From: a filamentous cyanobacterium ESFC-1
GTDB lineage: Bacteria; Cyanobacteriota; Cyanobacteriia; Cyanobacteriales; Spirulinaceae
Reading direction: 5' to 3'
Assembly (NCBI GenBank): GCA_000380225.1
Contig: KB904821.1
Location: forward strand, 393,633-457,632
Length of the DNA: 64,000 nt
Part shown: piece after piece, positions 13,671 to 22,691 of the stretch
How the letters are laid out: every line of letters starts with the position of its first letter
Numbering within the stretch: position 1 is the first letter of the stretch
Notes under the pieces: generated by a model
The model's database searches: none
The model's input: only the letters and a program-made list of their open reading frames with translations
Told to the model about the DNA's origin: nothing
Made by a program: the position numbers and the translations under genes

Positions 13671-16600
13671 CTACAGAGAATTGTCTCCACTTTGCCACGC
13701 TTGCTCGATGCGTTCTAAATCCTTGGCTGCGCCGAGTTGCTGATAAATTTGATAAGCCTTGTCGTAGTGGGGTTGAGCCGTTGCCAGATTGCCCCGCTTG
13801 CGCCAAAGTTGAGCTAGACAGAAATTCGTTTCAGCAATATCCCAAGTCATGCCCAATTGCTCCATCTGCGCTAACGCTTCGGTTAAATAGGTTTTGGCAG
13901 TATCGAGATTACCACGCCCCAGTTCATTTTCTCCCAAATTCATCTTAATTTCTGCAATTCCAGCGCGATCGCCCAATTCGGTAAATATTTCTAATGCTTG
14001 CCGATGCAGTTGTTCGGCAGCATCCCAGTTGCCTCGCTTACACTCGATCTCTCCCAACAGAGTCCAAGAGACGGCCATCTTGGCACGATAACCCAATTCG
14101 GTTCTCAATTTTAACGATTGATGATACAGTTGTTTAGCGGCTTCCCAGTTGCCTCGCTTGCGCTCGATCTCTCCCAACAGAGTCCAAGACATAGCTATCT
14201 CGGCGCGATCGCCCAATTCGGTTCTCAATTCTAACGATTGCCGATACAGTTGTTCGGCAGCATCCCAGTTGCCTCGCTTTTTCTCGATATCTCCCAACTG
14301 ACTCCAAGACTTAGCTATCCCGTTGCGATCGCCCAATTCGGTTCTCAATTCTAATGATTGCCGATAGAGTTGTTCGGCAGCATCCCAGTTGCCTCGCTTT
14401 TTCTCGATATCTCCCAACAATCCCAATGATAGTGCGACACCGTTTTTTTGGTTTCGCTCTCGCGCATTCGCCAAAGACTTCTGAAAATACTTCTCGGCTT
14501 CATCCCAATTTCCCATATTTCGGTAAATCCTGCCGATTCTTTGCCAGGTGATACGCCGATCTGTATTGTTTGTGATGTGAGGTAGAATTTGCTGATACAG
14601 GTCTAGTAATAAATTCCAGTATCCCCAAGGATAAACAAATTGGTGGAGATTGCTGTTTAAAAGGCTAAACGCTTCGCTGTAATTCTCCAACTGAAAGGCA
14701 AAATACTGAGCTTCTAAAACCGGGCGTAAATCTGCTAACGTCTTCGGATTATCTACCGTCTTCCCTGTACAGTAGAACTTATACACTCGCTCCATTAGTT
14801 GTGGTAACTCGGCTTGATATTGCGCTTGGAGATATTCCACCGTCAAACGATGCAAATCGTAATACCAACAACATTGAACTTTGTCATAACGACGCTGAAC
14901 TAAAGAACTGTTAACTAAACCCCAGATAATGGCTTGGGTTTCTTTGATTTCTGTATGGGTCAATTCTGCAGGTTTCCCTGAAGCTATTGCTTTTTCAAAC
15001 CGATAGTCTTGTTTGGTGTACAAGCGCAAAAAGGTTAATCCCTCTAGATCGATTTCCACTCGCAACACGCACATTCGCCGTAAAAGTTCTTGGGCTGCGG
15101 TGTTGTGTCGCTGTAACTGAGCTTGTAAAATCGGTTCGGCTTCTTCGGTTACCAATTCCGGGTGTTTCCGCAAATACCCCGGACTTTCTGAGCCAATAGC
15201 GGCAAGTTGCGTCAAAATAAAGGTATTTCCTTTGACTCGCTCGGCAATCCAACGTTTATCCGCTTCGCTGTCTTCCGAGCCACACTGCCGCAAAATCTCG
15301 ACTCCGGCGGCATCTGCCACCCCTGGTAATATCTTCACTTCTACCAGTTTAGGGTCGGGTTTGGGGTTGCGAGCGCGAGGATCGGCTAAATCTGCGGGTA
15401 GTTCGCGACTGGTGAGAATTGTTGTTGAGCCGTGATTGGCATAGACTAAGGCGTTTAGCAGTTGTCGCCATTCCTCAGACACCGCTTTGCCCTTGTCGGC
15501 ATGATGAGCCGGATGTAGGATATCTTCGAGGTTATCGAGTAGCAGTAAGCTGCGCTGCTGATTTAATCCCTCAAAGATTTTACTAATTTTTGCTGCCGCC
15601 GTTTTCAGGGGTTCTGCGGTTTCTATCTCCAACCCCCGCAACAAAAACTCTGCCACACTTTCAAAACTACTGCCAGGGTAAGCTTTGAAATACAGCACTT
15701 TTTCATAAGGACAATCAGCAGTAAGTTCGGGAGGTTGCAACTGTACTCCCAATGCTTCGATTAGTTTCACCGCCAAACTGGTTTTTCCCATTCCCCCTTG
15801 TCCGATAATTGCCAGGACTTTCGGCGGATTGGCGCTGAGGAGTTTGTTTTTGAGTTGGTTGAGTATCTCATCTCGTCCTACCCAAACCGGGATTTCTGCG
15901 ATGGTTTCGAGTCCGACAGTGGGGCGTTTTTGTTTTGGGGGTTGAGGTGGAGGAGGTGCAGGAATCAACGAGGGTTGAGGATATTGCACTTCCACCACTA
16001 CCCGCATTTCGGGTTGTTTTTGCTCTAGTTTCTGGACTGCTTGTTGTACTATCTGTACTGCCTTACGAATGGCGACGGTATCGGCTTTGATGCCCCGCAC
16101 TTCGGTTAATAATCGGTTTAACTTTCTGCCCAAGTGCTGAAACTGGGCAACGGTTTGGGGTGTTCCCGGTTGTAACCGCCCCCACCTCTGCAACTGGGAG
16201 AGAAGCTGGTCAAATTTATCGAATTTAACATCCAACTGTTGTATCTGTTTGCTTATTGCTGCATTTTGCTGACTCAGCTTGTAGTAGAGTTGCTGAGATA
16301 AGTCAATCATCAACTTGGCAAAGGCTTTACCGCCGTTTTGGAAGTCATGGGCAAAGGTTTCTCGTAACGCCATAGAAAACTCATCATGCAGTTGTTGAGC
16401 CACTGCTTGGCGTATTGGTTCGTCTAGCTGTACTTGCGCCAACTCCAGAAACCAATCTTGTAGTAAATGCTCCCAAGTGGGAACATCAAAAACAGGCGTT
16501 TCGGGGTGAAAAAAGCGCTCGGCTAACTTATTTTCGGTTAAATCCTGGTAACGGTTAGTTTTTTCTTTTTGTTCGGCAACAATTATCATTTCCCAGCTTT

Positions 16601-16970
16601 TGGCGGCAACTGTAGCGACTTTTTTTAAGGCTTTACTGTGCTGGTCATATTTCCCAGACTTCGCCATTTTGAGGATAATAGCACTAATTGCTTGTCCTAC
16701 GGCTTTGGTGAGGTCGTGATTAACCAAAATGCCCTGATTCTTGCCCAGACTGTCGCTAATGCTGCCGATATCATTCGCGACTATACCCCCCATCACCCCT
16801 GCCAGCATCGTTCCCAGGCTCTCTCCTGCCGCCGCCATAGTGCCTAGCGTACCTCCCGCCGCCGCCGTAATCCCTACCGTGGCTAATAAAGGAGCCGTGA
16901 AACTTCCTGCGGCGAGTAAGCCACTACAAGCGAACAAACGAATCCAAAGGGGATTGAGTTGGAAGGGCAT
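13671..16970 (-). CDS. NB-ARC/STAND NTPase with TPR sensor and glycine-zipper-like N-terminus
   Basis: 1099 residues. Residues 10-70 are hydrophobic and Gly/Ala-rich with small residues at regular spacing (AGGTLGTMAAAGESLGTML), as in membrane-inserting segments. A helical region to about 330 follows, then a Pro-rich linker. The NTPase has Walker A IGQGGMGKTSLAV near 390, Walker B RSLLLLDNLEDIL near 475 and TTILTSRELP near 515. From about 800 on there are seven 40-residue TPR units (RGNWDAAEQLYRQSLELRTE). This is the tripartite effector-NTPase-sensor plan of STAND proteins, some of which (Avs, bacterial NLR-like) defend against phage by killing the cell. The defence role and membrane effector are inference. 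It lies next to toxin-antitoxin debris. Confidence 0.83.
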   Translation of the reverse strand: MPFQLNPLWIRLFACSGLLAAGSFTAPLLATVGITAAAGGTLGTMAAAGESLGTMLAGVMGGIVANDIGSISDSLGKNQGILVNHDLTKAVGQAISAIILKMAKSGKYDQHSKALKKVATVAAKSWEMIIVAEQKEKTNRYQDLTENKLAERFFHPETPVFDVPTWEHLLQDWFLELAQVQLDEPIRQAVAQQLHDEFSMALRETFAHDFQNGGKAFAKLMIDLSQQLYYKLSQQNAAISKQIQQLDVKFDKFDQLLSQLQRWGRLQPGTPQTVAQFQHLGRKLNRLLTEVRGIKADTVAIRKAVQIVQQAVQKLEQKQPEMRVVVEVQYPQPSLIPAPPPPQPPKQKRPTVGLETIAEIPVWVGRDEILNQLKNKLLSANPPKVLAIIGQGGMGKTSLAVKLIEALGVQLQPPELTADCPYEKVLYFKAYPGSSFESVAEFLLRGLEIETAEPLKTAAAKISKIFEGLNQQRSLLLLDNLEDILHPAHHADKGKAVSEEWRQLLNALVYANHGSTTILTSRELPADLADPRARNPKPDPKLVEVKILPGVADAAGVEILRQCGSEDSEADKRWIAERVKGNTFILTQLAAIGSESPGYLRKHPELVTEEAEPILQAQLQRHNTAAQELLRRMCVLRVEIDLEGLTFLRLYTKQDYRFEKAIASGKPAELTHTEIKETQAIIWGLVNSSLVQRRYDKVQCCWYYDLHRLTVEYLQAQYQAELPQLMERVYKFYCTGKTVDNPKTLADLRPVLEAQYFAFQLENYSEAFSLLNSNLHQFVYPWGYWNLLLDLYQQILPHITNNTDRRITWQRIGRIYRNMGNWDEAEKYFQKSLANARERNQKNGVALSLGLLGDIEKKRGNWDAAEQLYRQSLELRTELGDRNGIAKSWSQLGDIEKKRGNWDAAEQLYRQSLELRTELGDRAEIAMSWTLLGEIERKRGNWEAAKQLYHQSLKLRTELGYRAKMAVSWTLLGEIECKRGNWDAAEQLHRQALEIFTELGDRAGIAEIKMNLGENELGRGNLDTAKTYLTEALAQMEQLGMTWDIAETNFCLAQLWRKRGNLATAQPHYDKAYQIYQQLGAAKDLERIEQAWQSGDNSL

Positions 16971-17065
16971 GATTTCTGTAAGGGTGAGATGTAGCGATAC
17001 TTTAGTTCAGTTTAGCGAAAAAGTTTTGGGGGCAAATACAGCGCTTTTGCTGGGTTATAAGATCG

Positions 17066-17141
17066 GTAGGTTGGGTAGAACGAAGTGAAACCCAACATAA
17101 CTCGTGTTTCTGCTGGGTTTCGTGACCTCAACCCAACCTAC
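17066..17141. repeat. 76-bp palindromic repeat
   Basis: GTAGGTTGGGT...ACCCAACCTAC with inner GAAACCCAAC/GCTGGGTTTC arms: a near-complete hairpin upstream of the NB-ARC gene start. Confidence 0.75.
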
Positions 17142-17383
17142 TGCCGTGACACAGCTAAAATGAGGCTTTAACGTAGGGTGGGTTAGGCGGCTAGAATCTA
17201 GGCTATGACTGTAATCCACGAATCCGCCGTAACCCACCGTTTAAGATGTGTCACGGCACTACTGCCGTGACACAGCTAAAAGTGTGCTTTAACGTAGGGT
17301 GGGTTAGGCGGCTAGAATCTAGGCTATGACTGTAATCCACGAATCCGCCGTAACCCACCGTTTAAGATGTGTCACGGCACTAC
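17142..17383. repeat. Two tandem 121-bp nested palindromes
   Basis: Units 17142-17262 and 17263-17383 are almost identical. Each has outer arms TGCCGTGACAC/GTGTCACGGCA and inner arms GGTGGGTTAGGCGG/CCGCCGTAACCCACC around a variable centre. Relatives form the mosaic at 48547-49430. Confidence 0.85.
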
Positions 17384-17387
17384 GGGC

Positions 17388-17999
17388 TTAAGCATTGAAT
17401 ATCTGGTCAACGGTCAAGGACAAGTCTGGGAAAACAGAGGAGACAACGCGATCGCTTCCTCGAAACTGCTGTATTTCATATTCTCCCTCTATCAACGTGC
17501 AAACGGTGAAAGTGGGTTGTTTGGGTGAACCGATGTAACGTCGTCCCCCAATACCCAAATAATCAAGAATCCAATACTCTGCAATGCCAATGCGCTCATA
17601 ATCGGACATTTTCAGAGCATAATCATCGCGCCAATTGCTAGAAACGACTTCTACTGCCAATTTAACCGATTTCCCCGATTCAAGTATAGATGAGCTTTCC
17701 CAACGGGGTTCATTGACTAAACAGGAACGCTCTACAACGGCTACATCCGGTTCATACCCTGTATTATCATCTGTTTTGATAATGCACTCTCTGGGGATAA
17801 AATAAGAAGCCTGTATTTGGTCTATTGCCTGATTCAGCAGTTTGATAACCAATCCAGCAATTTCAGAATGCTTCCCTTTCGGTTTTGGCATTTCAACAAT
17901 GATTCCTCGCCGTAATTCGTAACGACATTCTGAATGTTCTGGATACCAATGAACAAATTCATCGAATGAGAGAGGGACTTTATCAATGACTGCAATCAT
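17388..17999 (-). CDS. Uma2 family endonuclease (DUF820)
   Basis: 203 residues, the family's normal length. The PD-(D/E)XK-type core is visible as YELRRGIIVEM, TGYEPDVAVV near residue 80 (catalytic Asp) and KLAVEVVSSNWRDDY near 112 (Glu and following polar residue), then IAEYWILDY. Uma2 genes are highly multiplied in cyanobacteria and are thought to be restriction-type or mobile-DNA nucleases; a biological role is not established. The gene lies directly beside the tandem palindromes at 17142-17383. Confidence 0.88.
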   Translation of the reverse strand: MIAVIDKVPLSFDEFVHWYPEHSECRYELRRGIIVEMPKPKGKHSEIAGLVIKLLNQAIDQIQASYFIPRECIIKTDDNTGYEPDVAVVERSCLVNEPRWESSSILESGKSVKLAVEVVSSNWRDDYALKMSDYERIGIAEYWILDYLGIGGRRYIGSPKQPTFTVCTLIEGEYEIQQFRGSDRVVSSVFPDLSLTVDQIFNA

Positions 18000-18076
18000 G
18001 GTGATTTCTATAAAAATTTTGCAATTCTAAGTTTGCTCCTCCATTTAAAATATAGAACATCCATACTTTAAAGATT

Positions 18077-18099
18077 GGACGGGGAAACCCCGCCCCTAC
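18077..18099. repeat. Single end of GTAGGGG element
   Basis: GGACGGGGAAACC...CCCCTAC, reverse orientation, between the Uma2 start and the DUF4340 stop. Confidence 0.6.
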
Positions 18100-18119
18100 G
18101 CCAGACTTGATAATGGGGG

Positions 18120-18827
18120 TTACTCGTCGTCTTCTGGGGTTTCGGTGTCTTCGGTTGCTTCTGTCGTCTCTGTGTCTTCGGCTTCTATCTCGTCTGCTGG
18201 AGTTTCGGTTTCTTGGGTTTCTGGCTCGTCTGCTGGGGCTTCGGTTTCTTGGGTTTCTGGCTCGTCTCCTGCCAGTTTCCACTCGTCGTATTCGCGCTCG
18301 ACGGCGTAGCGAATCTCGTAGGGGACTAAAAAGACCTCAACCTCTGCTTCGTCGGTTTTAGGGGGGTTGCGGCGGGCGTAGAGGAAGTTTTCGTCGAAGT
18401 TGGGTTGTCCTAAAACGAGGGTTTGCTCGTCTTCGCTGTCGGTGACGGTGACGGTGACGGTGGCAAAGGGATCGTCGAGGCCGTATTCTGGGAGACGATC
18501 GCGCTCGGCGGTAAAACGGCGCTCGGCTTCTCGTTCGATCAGGAAGTTTAACAGAAACGCGATCGCGGGTTCGCTGGCAGGGACTTCTTCAGGCTCAGTC
18601 ATTTGCCAGGATTGGGTTTCGTCTTCGCTGCGTTCAAATTCTAGGGTATCGTCTTCTCGCTCAACGATTACTTTCTGGACTTGGGCTTCGGTAAAGTTAA
18701 AGAGGCGCTGCTGTTGGGAAGTGGCGGTTTCAGTTGGGGTTGAGCCTTGGCGTTCGGAGAAATACACGCCGCCGCCCAAAATTAAGGCAAAACAAACTAA
18801 AATCCAAGTGGTACGCTGTAGTTTCAT
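18120..18827 (-). CDS. DUF4340 domain-containing protein
   Basis: 235 residues. An N-terminal membrane anchor or signal peptide (TTWILVCFALILGGGVYF) is followed by a DUF4340 domain (residues ~40-175) with the features LFNFTEAQVQKVIVE, YGLDDP and LVLGQPNFDENFLYAR. The last ~55 residues are acidic and low complexity, with a 12-residue repeat (ADEPETQETE core) encoded by a 36-bp tandem duplication at about 18195-18268. DUF4340 proteins are often linked to gliding or ABC-transport accessory functions, but the function here is unknown. It is divergent from the DUF4330 gene, sharing a 150-bp intergenic region. Confidence 0.78.
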   Translation of the reverse strand: MKLQRTTWILVCFALILGGGVYFSERQGSTPTETATSQQQRLFNFTEAQVQKVIVEREDDTLEFERSEDETQSWQMTEPEEVPASEPAIAFLLNFLIEREAERRFTAERDRLPEYGLDDPFATVTVTVTDSEDEQTLVLGQPNFDENFLYARRNPPKTDEAEVEVFLVPYEIRYAVEREYDEWKLAGDEPETQETEAPADEPETQETETPADEIEAEDTETTEATEDTETPEDDE

Positions 18828-18974
18828 GGGGGTTGGAATGGATGCGATCGCTCTGACTTTCGTGTTACTGTGACTCTGAGATTGGGGACGAGGATTGAAC
18901 CCTTATTGTGTTTCTGTCCGTCTATTGCTTAGATGGCTTTTCACCTTTATTTGTTACATCGTAACGACACATTT

Positions 18975-19511
18975 ATGAAACTTTTGGATTCTAAAGGCCG
19001 ATTATTCGGTAAACTCAGTTTGTTAGACATCGGGGCCGCCTTAATTATTCTGGCGGTGATTTTCGGGACATTTGTGTTTCCGGGGACAACGGGATCGGTG
19101 GCTCAGGTGGGTTCGACTCAGCCCGTGGAAGTAACGGCGATTGTACGGGGGTTGAGTGTGCGCGATCCCGATGGGCTGATTCAAATGATGCGGGATGCGG
19201 GTAAAACCAAGGTGATTATTCGCAACCAACCCCACGGTGAAGTGGAGTTGTCAAAAATTGATCCGGTTGAGCGCATGGTGATTGTACCGCAACCGGACGG
19301 CTCGGTGAAGGCTTTACCCGATCCGCGTACAGCAGAGGATTCTTTTAGTACGGATATGATGATTTCCTTTCGCGATCGCGCCCAAATGACGGACGATGGT
19401 GCAGTGATTGGCGGTCAAAAGGTTAAAATCGGGACGCTGCTAGAGTTTGAAGGAGAAACCTATAACTTTAAAGGTAGCGCGATCGAAGTGAATACTGTCG
19501 ATTCACTGTAA
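18975..19511 (+). CDS. DUF4330 domain-containing protein
   Basis: 178 residues from the ATG at 18975 (MKLLDSKGRLFGKLSLLD), which matches the usual start of this cyanobacterial family; an in-frame ATG at 18933 would add 14 atypical residues. One membrane segment (LIILAVIFGTFVFP) is followed by a soluble domain facing the periplasm or lumen side. The conserved features are VEVTAIVRGLSVRDP and IRNQPHGEVEL. Function is not known. It is divergent from DUF4340 and is followed by a hairpin terminator. Confidence 0.82.
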   Translation: MKLLDSKGRLFGKLSLLDIGAALIILAVIFGTFVFPGTTGSVAQVGSTQPVEVTAIVRGLSVRDPDGLIQMMRDAGKTKVIIRNQPHGEVELSKIDPVERMVIVPQPDGSVKALPDPRTAEDSFSTDMMISFRDRAQMTDDGAVIGGQKVKIGTLLEFEGETYNFKGSAIEVNTVDSL

Positions 19512-19537
19512 TTTTCAATTCGTTTGATTCCTCTAAG

Positions 19538-19568
19538 TCCCGCGTCTGAGACGTTGGGATTATTTTTT
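19538..19568 (+). terminator. Rho-independent-type terminator after DUF4330
   Basis: Stem CCC-G-CGTC / GACG-TT-GGG with loop TGA, followed by ATTATTTTTTT. Confidence 0.55.
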
Positions 19569-19965
19569 TGGCCAGAAATCGTAAAGATCAACGGATTTTT
19601 TTGCGGATTTTCGTAAAGTTCCCATGAAGTCTAACCTGTCGGGAACTAAGTCAAAGTATTGTGTATCATTGGCTACCATTCCCTTTCGAGGGTTTACGGT
19701 GTCGTTCTGACTTTTTACAATTTTCCTATTCTGATGAAATTTCGTCATAATTAAATCAAAATAACTTGTTGTTTTTAAACTCTCAAAAAAGAAAAATAAG
19801 TAAGACCAATTTATAATTTTTTCAGGGCGAATCTTTAGAAAAATTTATACTTCACTCTATAAATACTGTATTATTCCTATCCAAAAGTAACCCCAAAGAT
19901 CGGGGAAAATAAAAGAAAGACAAAATACACAAAATACGACTTTGAATTCCGACCCAGGAGGAAAA

Positions 19966-20559
19966 ATGGGGCATTGCCAAACTCAATCTATGAAGAAAAA
20001 CATACCTCAATTCACTCAGAAATTTCGCGATCCTGCGATTTCTGAAGATTGGATCGAAACTCGCGGGATGATCGCCAATGCGTCGCGTAATGAAGCATCT
20101 CAAGAATGCGATTTAAGTGCTGCGAATCCGCCTTGTGTGCGGCTTAATCTCGAAAGCCTTAAATCCTTTGAAGGGGTCGATTGTCAGTTTCGGGCTTGGG
20201 GGATTACCCTCAGTAACGCGATCGCCCTCGATCCTTCTAACCACGCCTTTCCCCCGCGTTCTGGACAAATCGTCTTGATGGGTGCGCCCAAAAGCGGTTG
20301 GTTTGAAATCATCTTCCACCGTCCGGCGCGTTTTTTCAACGTTTACGTCACCAGTTCCCAACGGGCGATTTTATGCGCCTATGATAATCAAGGTCAAGTC
20401 GTCGATCAAGACGAACTGCGGGGCCCAAATTTAGCTCACAGCGACGCTCAAATTCCCCCCAACGCCCAATTGCAAGTATCGGGGACTGAGATTGCCAGAG
20501 TCACCTTATATGCCTTCGACGGACAAATCACCCTCGACGATCCCAGCTATGGCTTCTAG
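19966..20559 (+). CDS. Hypothetical protein, probable beta-sandwich
   Basis: 197 residues from the ATG at 19966, which is preceded by a strong AGGAGG. The sequence alternates short polar and hydrophobic stretches (FFNVYVTSSQRAILCAYD, ARVTLYAFDGQITLDDPSYGF), suggesting an all-beta fold like discoidin- or PEP-CTERM-associated sandwich domains. No signal peptide, membrane segment or catalytic motif is clear. The stop TAG overlaps the stop of the convergent TIGR03032 gene through a shared CTAG (20556-20559). The upstream region 19570-19940 is AT-rich and without other genes. Function unknown. Confidence 0.65.
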   Translation: MGHCQTQSMKKNIPQFTQKFRDPAISEDWIETRGMIANASRNEASQECDLSAANPPCVRLNLESLKSFEGVDCQFRAWGITLSNAIALDPSNHAFPPRSGQIVLMGAPKSGWFEIIFHRPARFFNVYVTSSQRAILCAYDNQGQVVDQDELRGPNLAHSDAQIPPNAQLQVSGTEIARVTLYAFDGQITLDDPSYGF

Positions 20560-21608
20560 GCAGAACTTACATCCTGTAAGACTTCATCCGGTAGCGCATA
20601 GGAATGGGCTAACCGTTCCTCGTCGTCTTCTAAAATATCGGGGAATTGGATATCCGGTAGCACCTCTAGGGCGAAAATCTCCTGTACTGCCTCCTCAAAG
20701 CGCAGAAACGCCACGGTTTCGCCATTTTGGATATTGACAACCCAAATGCCACAAATTCGCTCGCTCAAGCGCTCGGTGAGGGGAATCCCGCTAAAAACCG
20801 CCGTTTCTCGTACCTGAGACAAGCCCACAAACGCCAAAGTATTGTAAAACGCTAAACCCCGCGTAAAGCCCGGAAACGTCGCCACGGTTTCCCACTTTCC
20901 CGATGCGAGATCGATGACAATTAAGCTGCCATTACCCGATTCTAATGCCCATAATTTGCCTTGATACCAACGGGGGGAATGGGGCATGGATAAACCGCGA
21001 GCAATTACGGTATTTTCGTCAATATCCATTAATATTCCCCCTGTGGCTTTGTTTTCGCGCCAACCTTGGGGGGTGTCGGTTTCTCCGAGGGCGGTGACGT
21101 ATTTGGGGCGATCGCCCACAATCCCCAAACCGTTGAGATGACATCGGTCTTCAAAGCCCAAAGCAGAGATAAAAGGGGGTCGCCAACGGGGGGTAAAGCT
21201 GTATTCGGGTTCGAGGGTACACAAGCACGAAAAACGAGTATTCACGACCCACAGTTGGTTATTCACCCAGGCCATTTCGTGAACGTCAATATCCCCGGTA
21301 ACGTGGAGATTGCGGGGAATGTAGCAAGCGTCATGTTTGCCGGGGGGGTCGAGTTTGAGGGCGACGGCGGGCATATTGTAGAGTTCGATGACTTCGCGGG
21401 CTGTCCCAATGGCCATGCGGGTACAATTGGCTACGAGTCCCATGGGTTTGTTGAACAAGCGAAAATGGGTGTTGAGGCGATCGCCATCAGGACGGACTAA
21501 GATGACCTTTCCCGCTTGATAAGTGGAAACAACTAAAGAAATGCGTAATTGTTGCAGAATCGACGGAAAGTTAATGGTATGGATACTGCGAAAGGAATCT
21601 TGAGGCAT
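20556..21608 (-). CDS. TIGR03032 family protein (beta-propeller-like)
   Basis: 350 residues. Family signatures include STYQAGKVILV, FNKPMGLVAN, DVHEMAWV, VVNTRFSCLCTLE and MPHSPRWYQGKLW. These repeated strands suggest a six-bladed propeller. Members are widespread in cyanobacteria and proteobacteria; the catalytic role, if any, is unknown, although some are found near peptide-modification genes. It is convergent with the hypothetical gene at 19966, sharing the 4-bp CTAG of both stop codons. The last ~35 residues are acidic. Confidence 0.85.
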   Translation of the reverse strand: MPQDSFRSIHTINFPSILQQLRISLVVSTYQAGKVILVRPDGDRLNTHFRLFNKPMGLVANCTRMAIGTAREVIELYNMPAVALKLDPPGKHDACYIPRNLHVTGDIDVHEMAWVNNQLWVVNTRFSCLCTLEPEYSFTPRWRPPFISALGFEDRCHLNGLGIVGDRPKYVTALGETDTPQGWRENKATGGILMDIDENTVIARGLSMPHSPRWYQGKLWALESGNGSLIVIDLASGKWETVATFPGFTRGLAFYNTLAFVGLSQVRETAVFSGIPLTERLSERICGIWVVNIQNGETVAFLRFEEAVQEIFALEVLPDIQFPDILEDDEERLAHSYALPDEVLQDVSSA

Positions 21609-21712
21609 TGGAGATTAGTTCTTTTTGATTCGAGATGGGTGACAATTTCAGCCTTATGCCCCACTAATCTATCCTGAGTGAGTTGTAAAGCTGGTCAACA
21701 ATCGCTTAATTA

Positions 21713-21945
21713 ACAATTTACAATTAATAATTAACAATGTACAATTAACAATGTATAATTAACAATTTACAATTAACAATGTATAATTAACAATGTACAA
21801 TTAACAATGTATAATTTATAACGTAAAGAGTTAATAATTAACAACTAATAACTAATAACAAACAACCAATAACTAACAACCAACAACTAATAACTAACAA
21901 CCAACAACTAATAACAAACAACAAACAACCAATAACAAACAAAAA
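21713..21945. repeat. Two heptamer arrays side by side
   Basis: ACAATTA/ACAATGT-type heptamers (about 21713-21835), then ACCAACA/ACTAATA/ACAAACA-type heptamers (about 21838-21945). The second ends just after the nblB-like stop and reads TTGGTTG-type on that gene's strand. Confidence 0.85.
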
Positions 21946-21946
21946 A

Positions 21947-22603
21947 TTACAAATCCTTTTGGGCTTCTTGGGCGATTTGTTCGACCTCATCTTTCGCCAT
22001 TTCTGCGAGAGTGGCTTTGGCTTCTTCACCCCCTAGACGATTGAGGGCTTGGGCGACACGGTAGCGACTTTGCCAATCCGGGTGACTTGCCAGGGGCGTG
22101 AGGAGGGGAACCGCGCGAATATCGCCTAGATCGCCTAATGCACCGATGGCGGCGGTTTGAATAAGGATATTATCTGACTTGATGGCATCGGCAAGGAGAT
22201 CGAAGGCTTGGGGACAGCCCATCACGCCGATCGCGGCGACAATGCTCATTTGCAGTAACCAATCGTCACATTGGTAATAAGCGGTTTTGAGGTCGTCGTA
22301 GGTATCCTTGAGTTTGAGGGCGGCCATGGCATCGGCGGCGGCGGCTTTGACATCGGATTCGGAGTCTCGCAGTAGGCGATCGCGCAGTAGTTCTTTAGTT
22401 TTGTCTAAGTCTTCGCCCCCCAAAGTATCCATTAAACTAATTGCTGAATAACGCACCCTGGCATGGGGGTCATTGATCAAAGGCTGTACCATTTTAAAGG
22501 CGAGGGGGCGGTCGATGTCGCGGAGTCGGTTGACTCCACTGAGGCGATCGCCATAATCGGAAGAATCTAATAAAGTTTGAACAAATTCTGGTGTAACGCT
22601 CAT
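21947..22603 (-). CDS. nblB: HEAT-repeat protein, probable phycobilisome degradation factor NblB
   Basis: 218 residues, wholly helical, with HEAT/PBS-lyase-type repeats (DPHARVRYSAISLMDTLG, IQTAAIGALGDLGDIRAVPLL, WQSRYRVAQALNRLGG). The start MSVTPEFVQTLLDSSDYGDR and overall length match the cyanobacterial NblB family, related to phycobilin lyase subunits CpcE/CpcF but acting in the breakdown of phycobilisomes under stress. Assignment rests on recognition of sequence and length; another HEAT protein of the same superfamily is possible. No bilin-lyase partner gene is adjacent. Confidence 0.7.
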   Translation of the reverse strand: MSVTPEFVQTLLDSSDYGDRLSGVNRLRDIDRPLAFKMVQPLINDPHARVRYSAISLMDTLGGEDLDKTKELLRDRLLRDSESDVKAAAADAMAALKLKDTYDDLKTAYYQCDDWLLQMSIVAAIGVMGCPQAFDLLADAIKSDNILIQTAAIGALGDLGDIRAVPLLTPLASHPDWQSRYRVAQALNRLGGEEAKATLAEMAKDEVEQIAQEAQKDL

Positions 22604-22691
22604 GCTTTATAAATTGGTTTGTTATCAGTAAAAAGGCAGGGGTGTAGAATCTCAAATTGGCTTTTGAAAAGCCTCGAAAAAGCGTTGAAAC

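Noticed and set aside
17055-17237. 60-residue minus-strand frame over the palindromes
   Set aside because: Made of palindromic repeat sequence only.
18868-18905. Minus-strand tRNA T-arm-like sequence (GGTTCAATCC)
   Set aside because: Stem bases do not pair and no acceptor or anticodon arm can be found.
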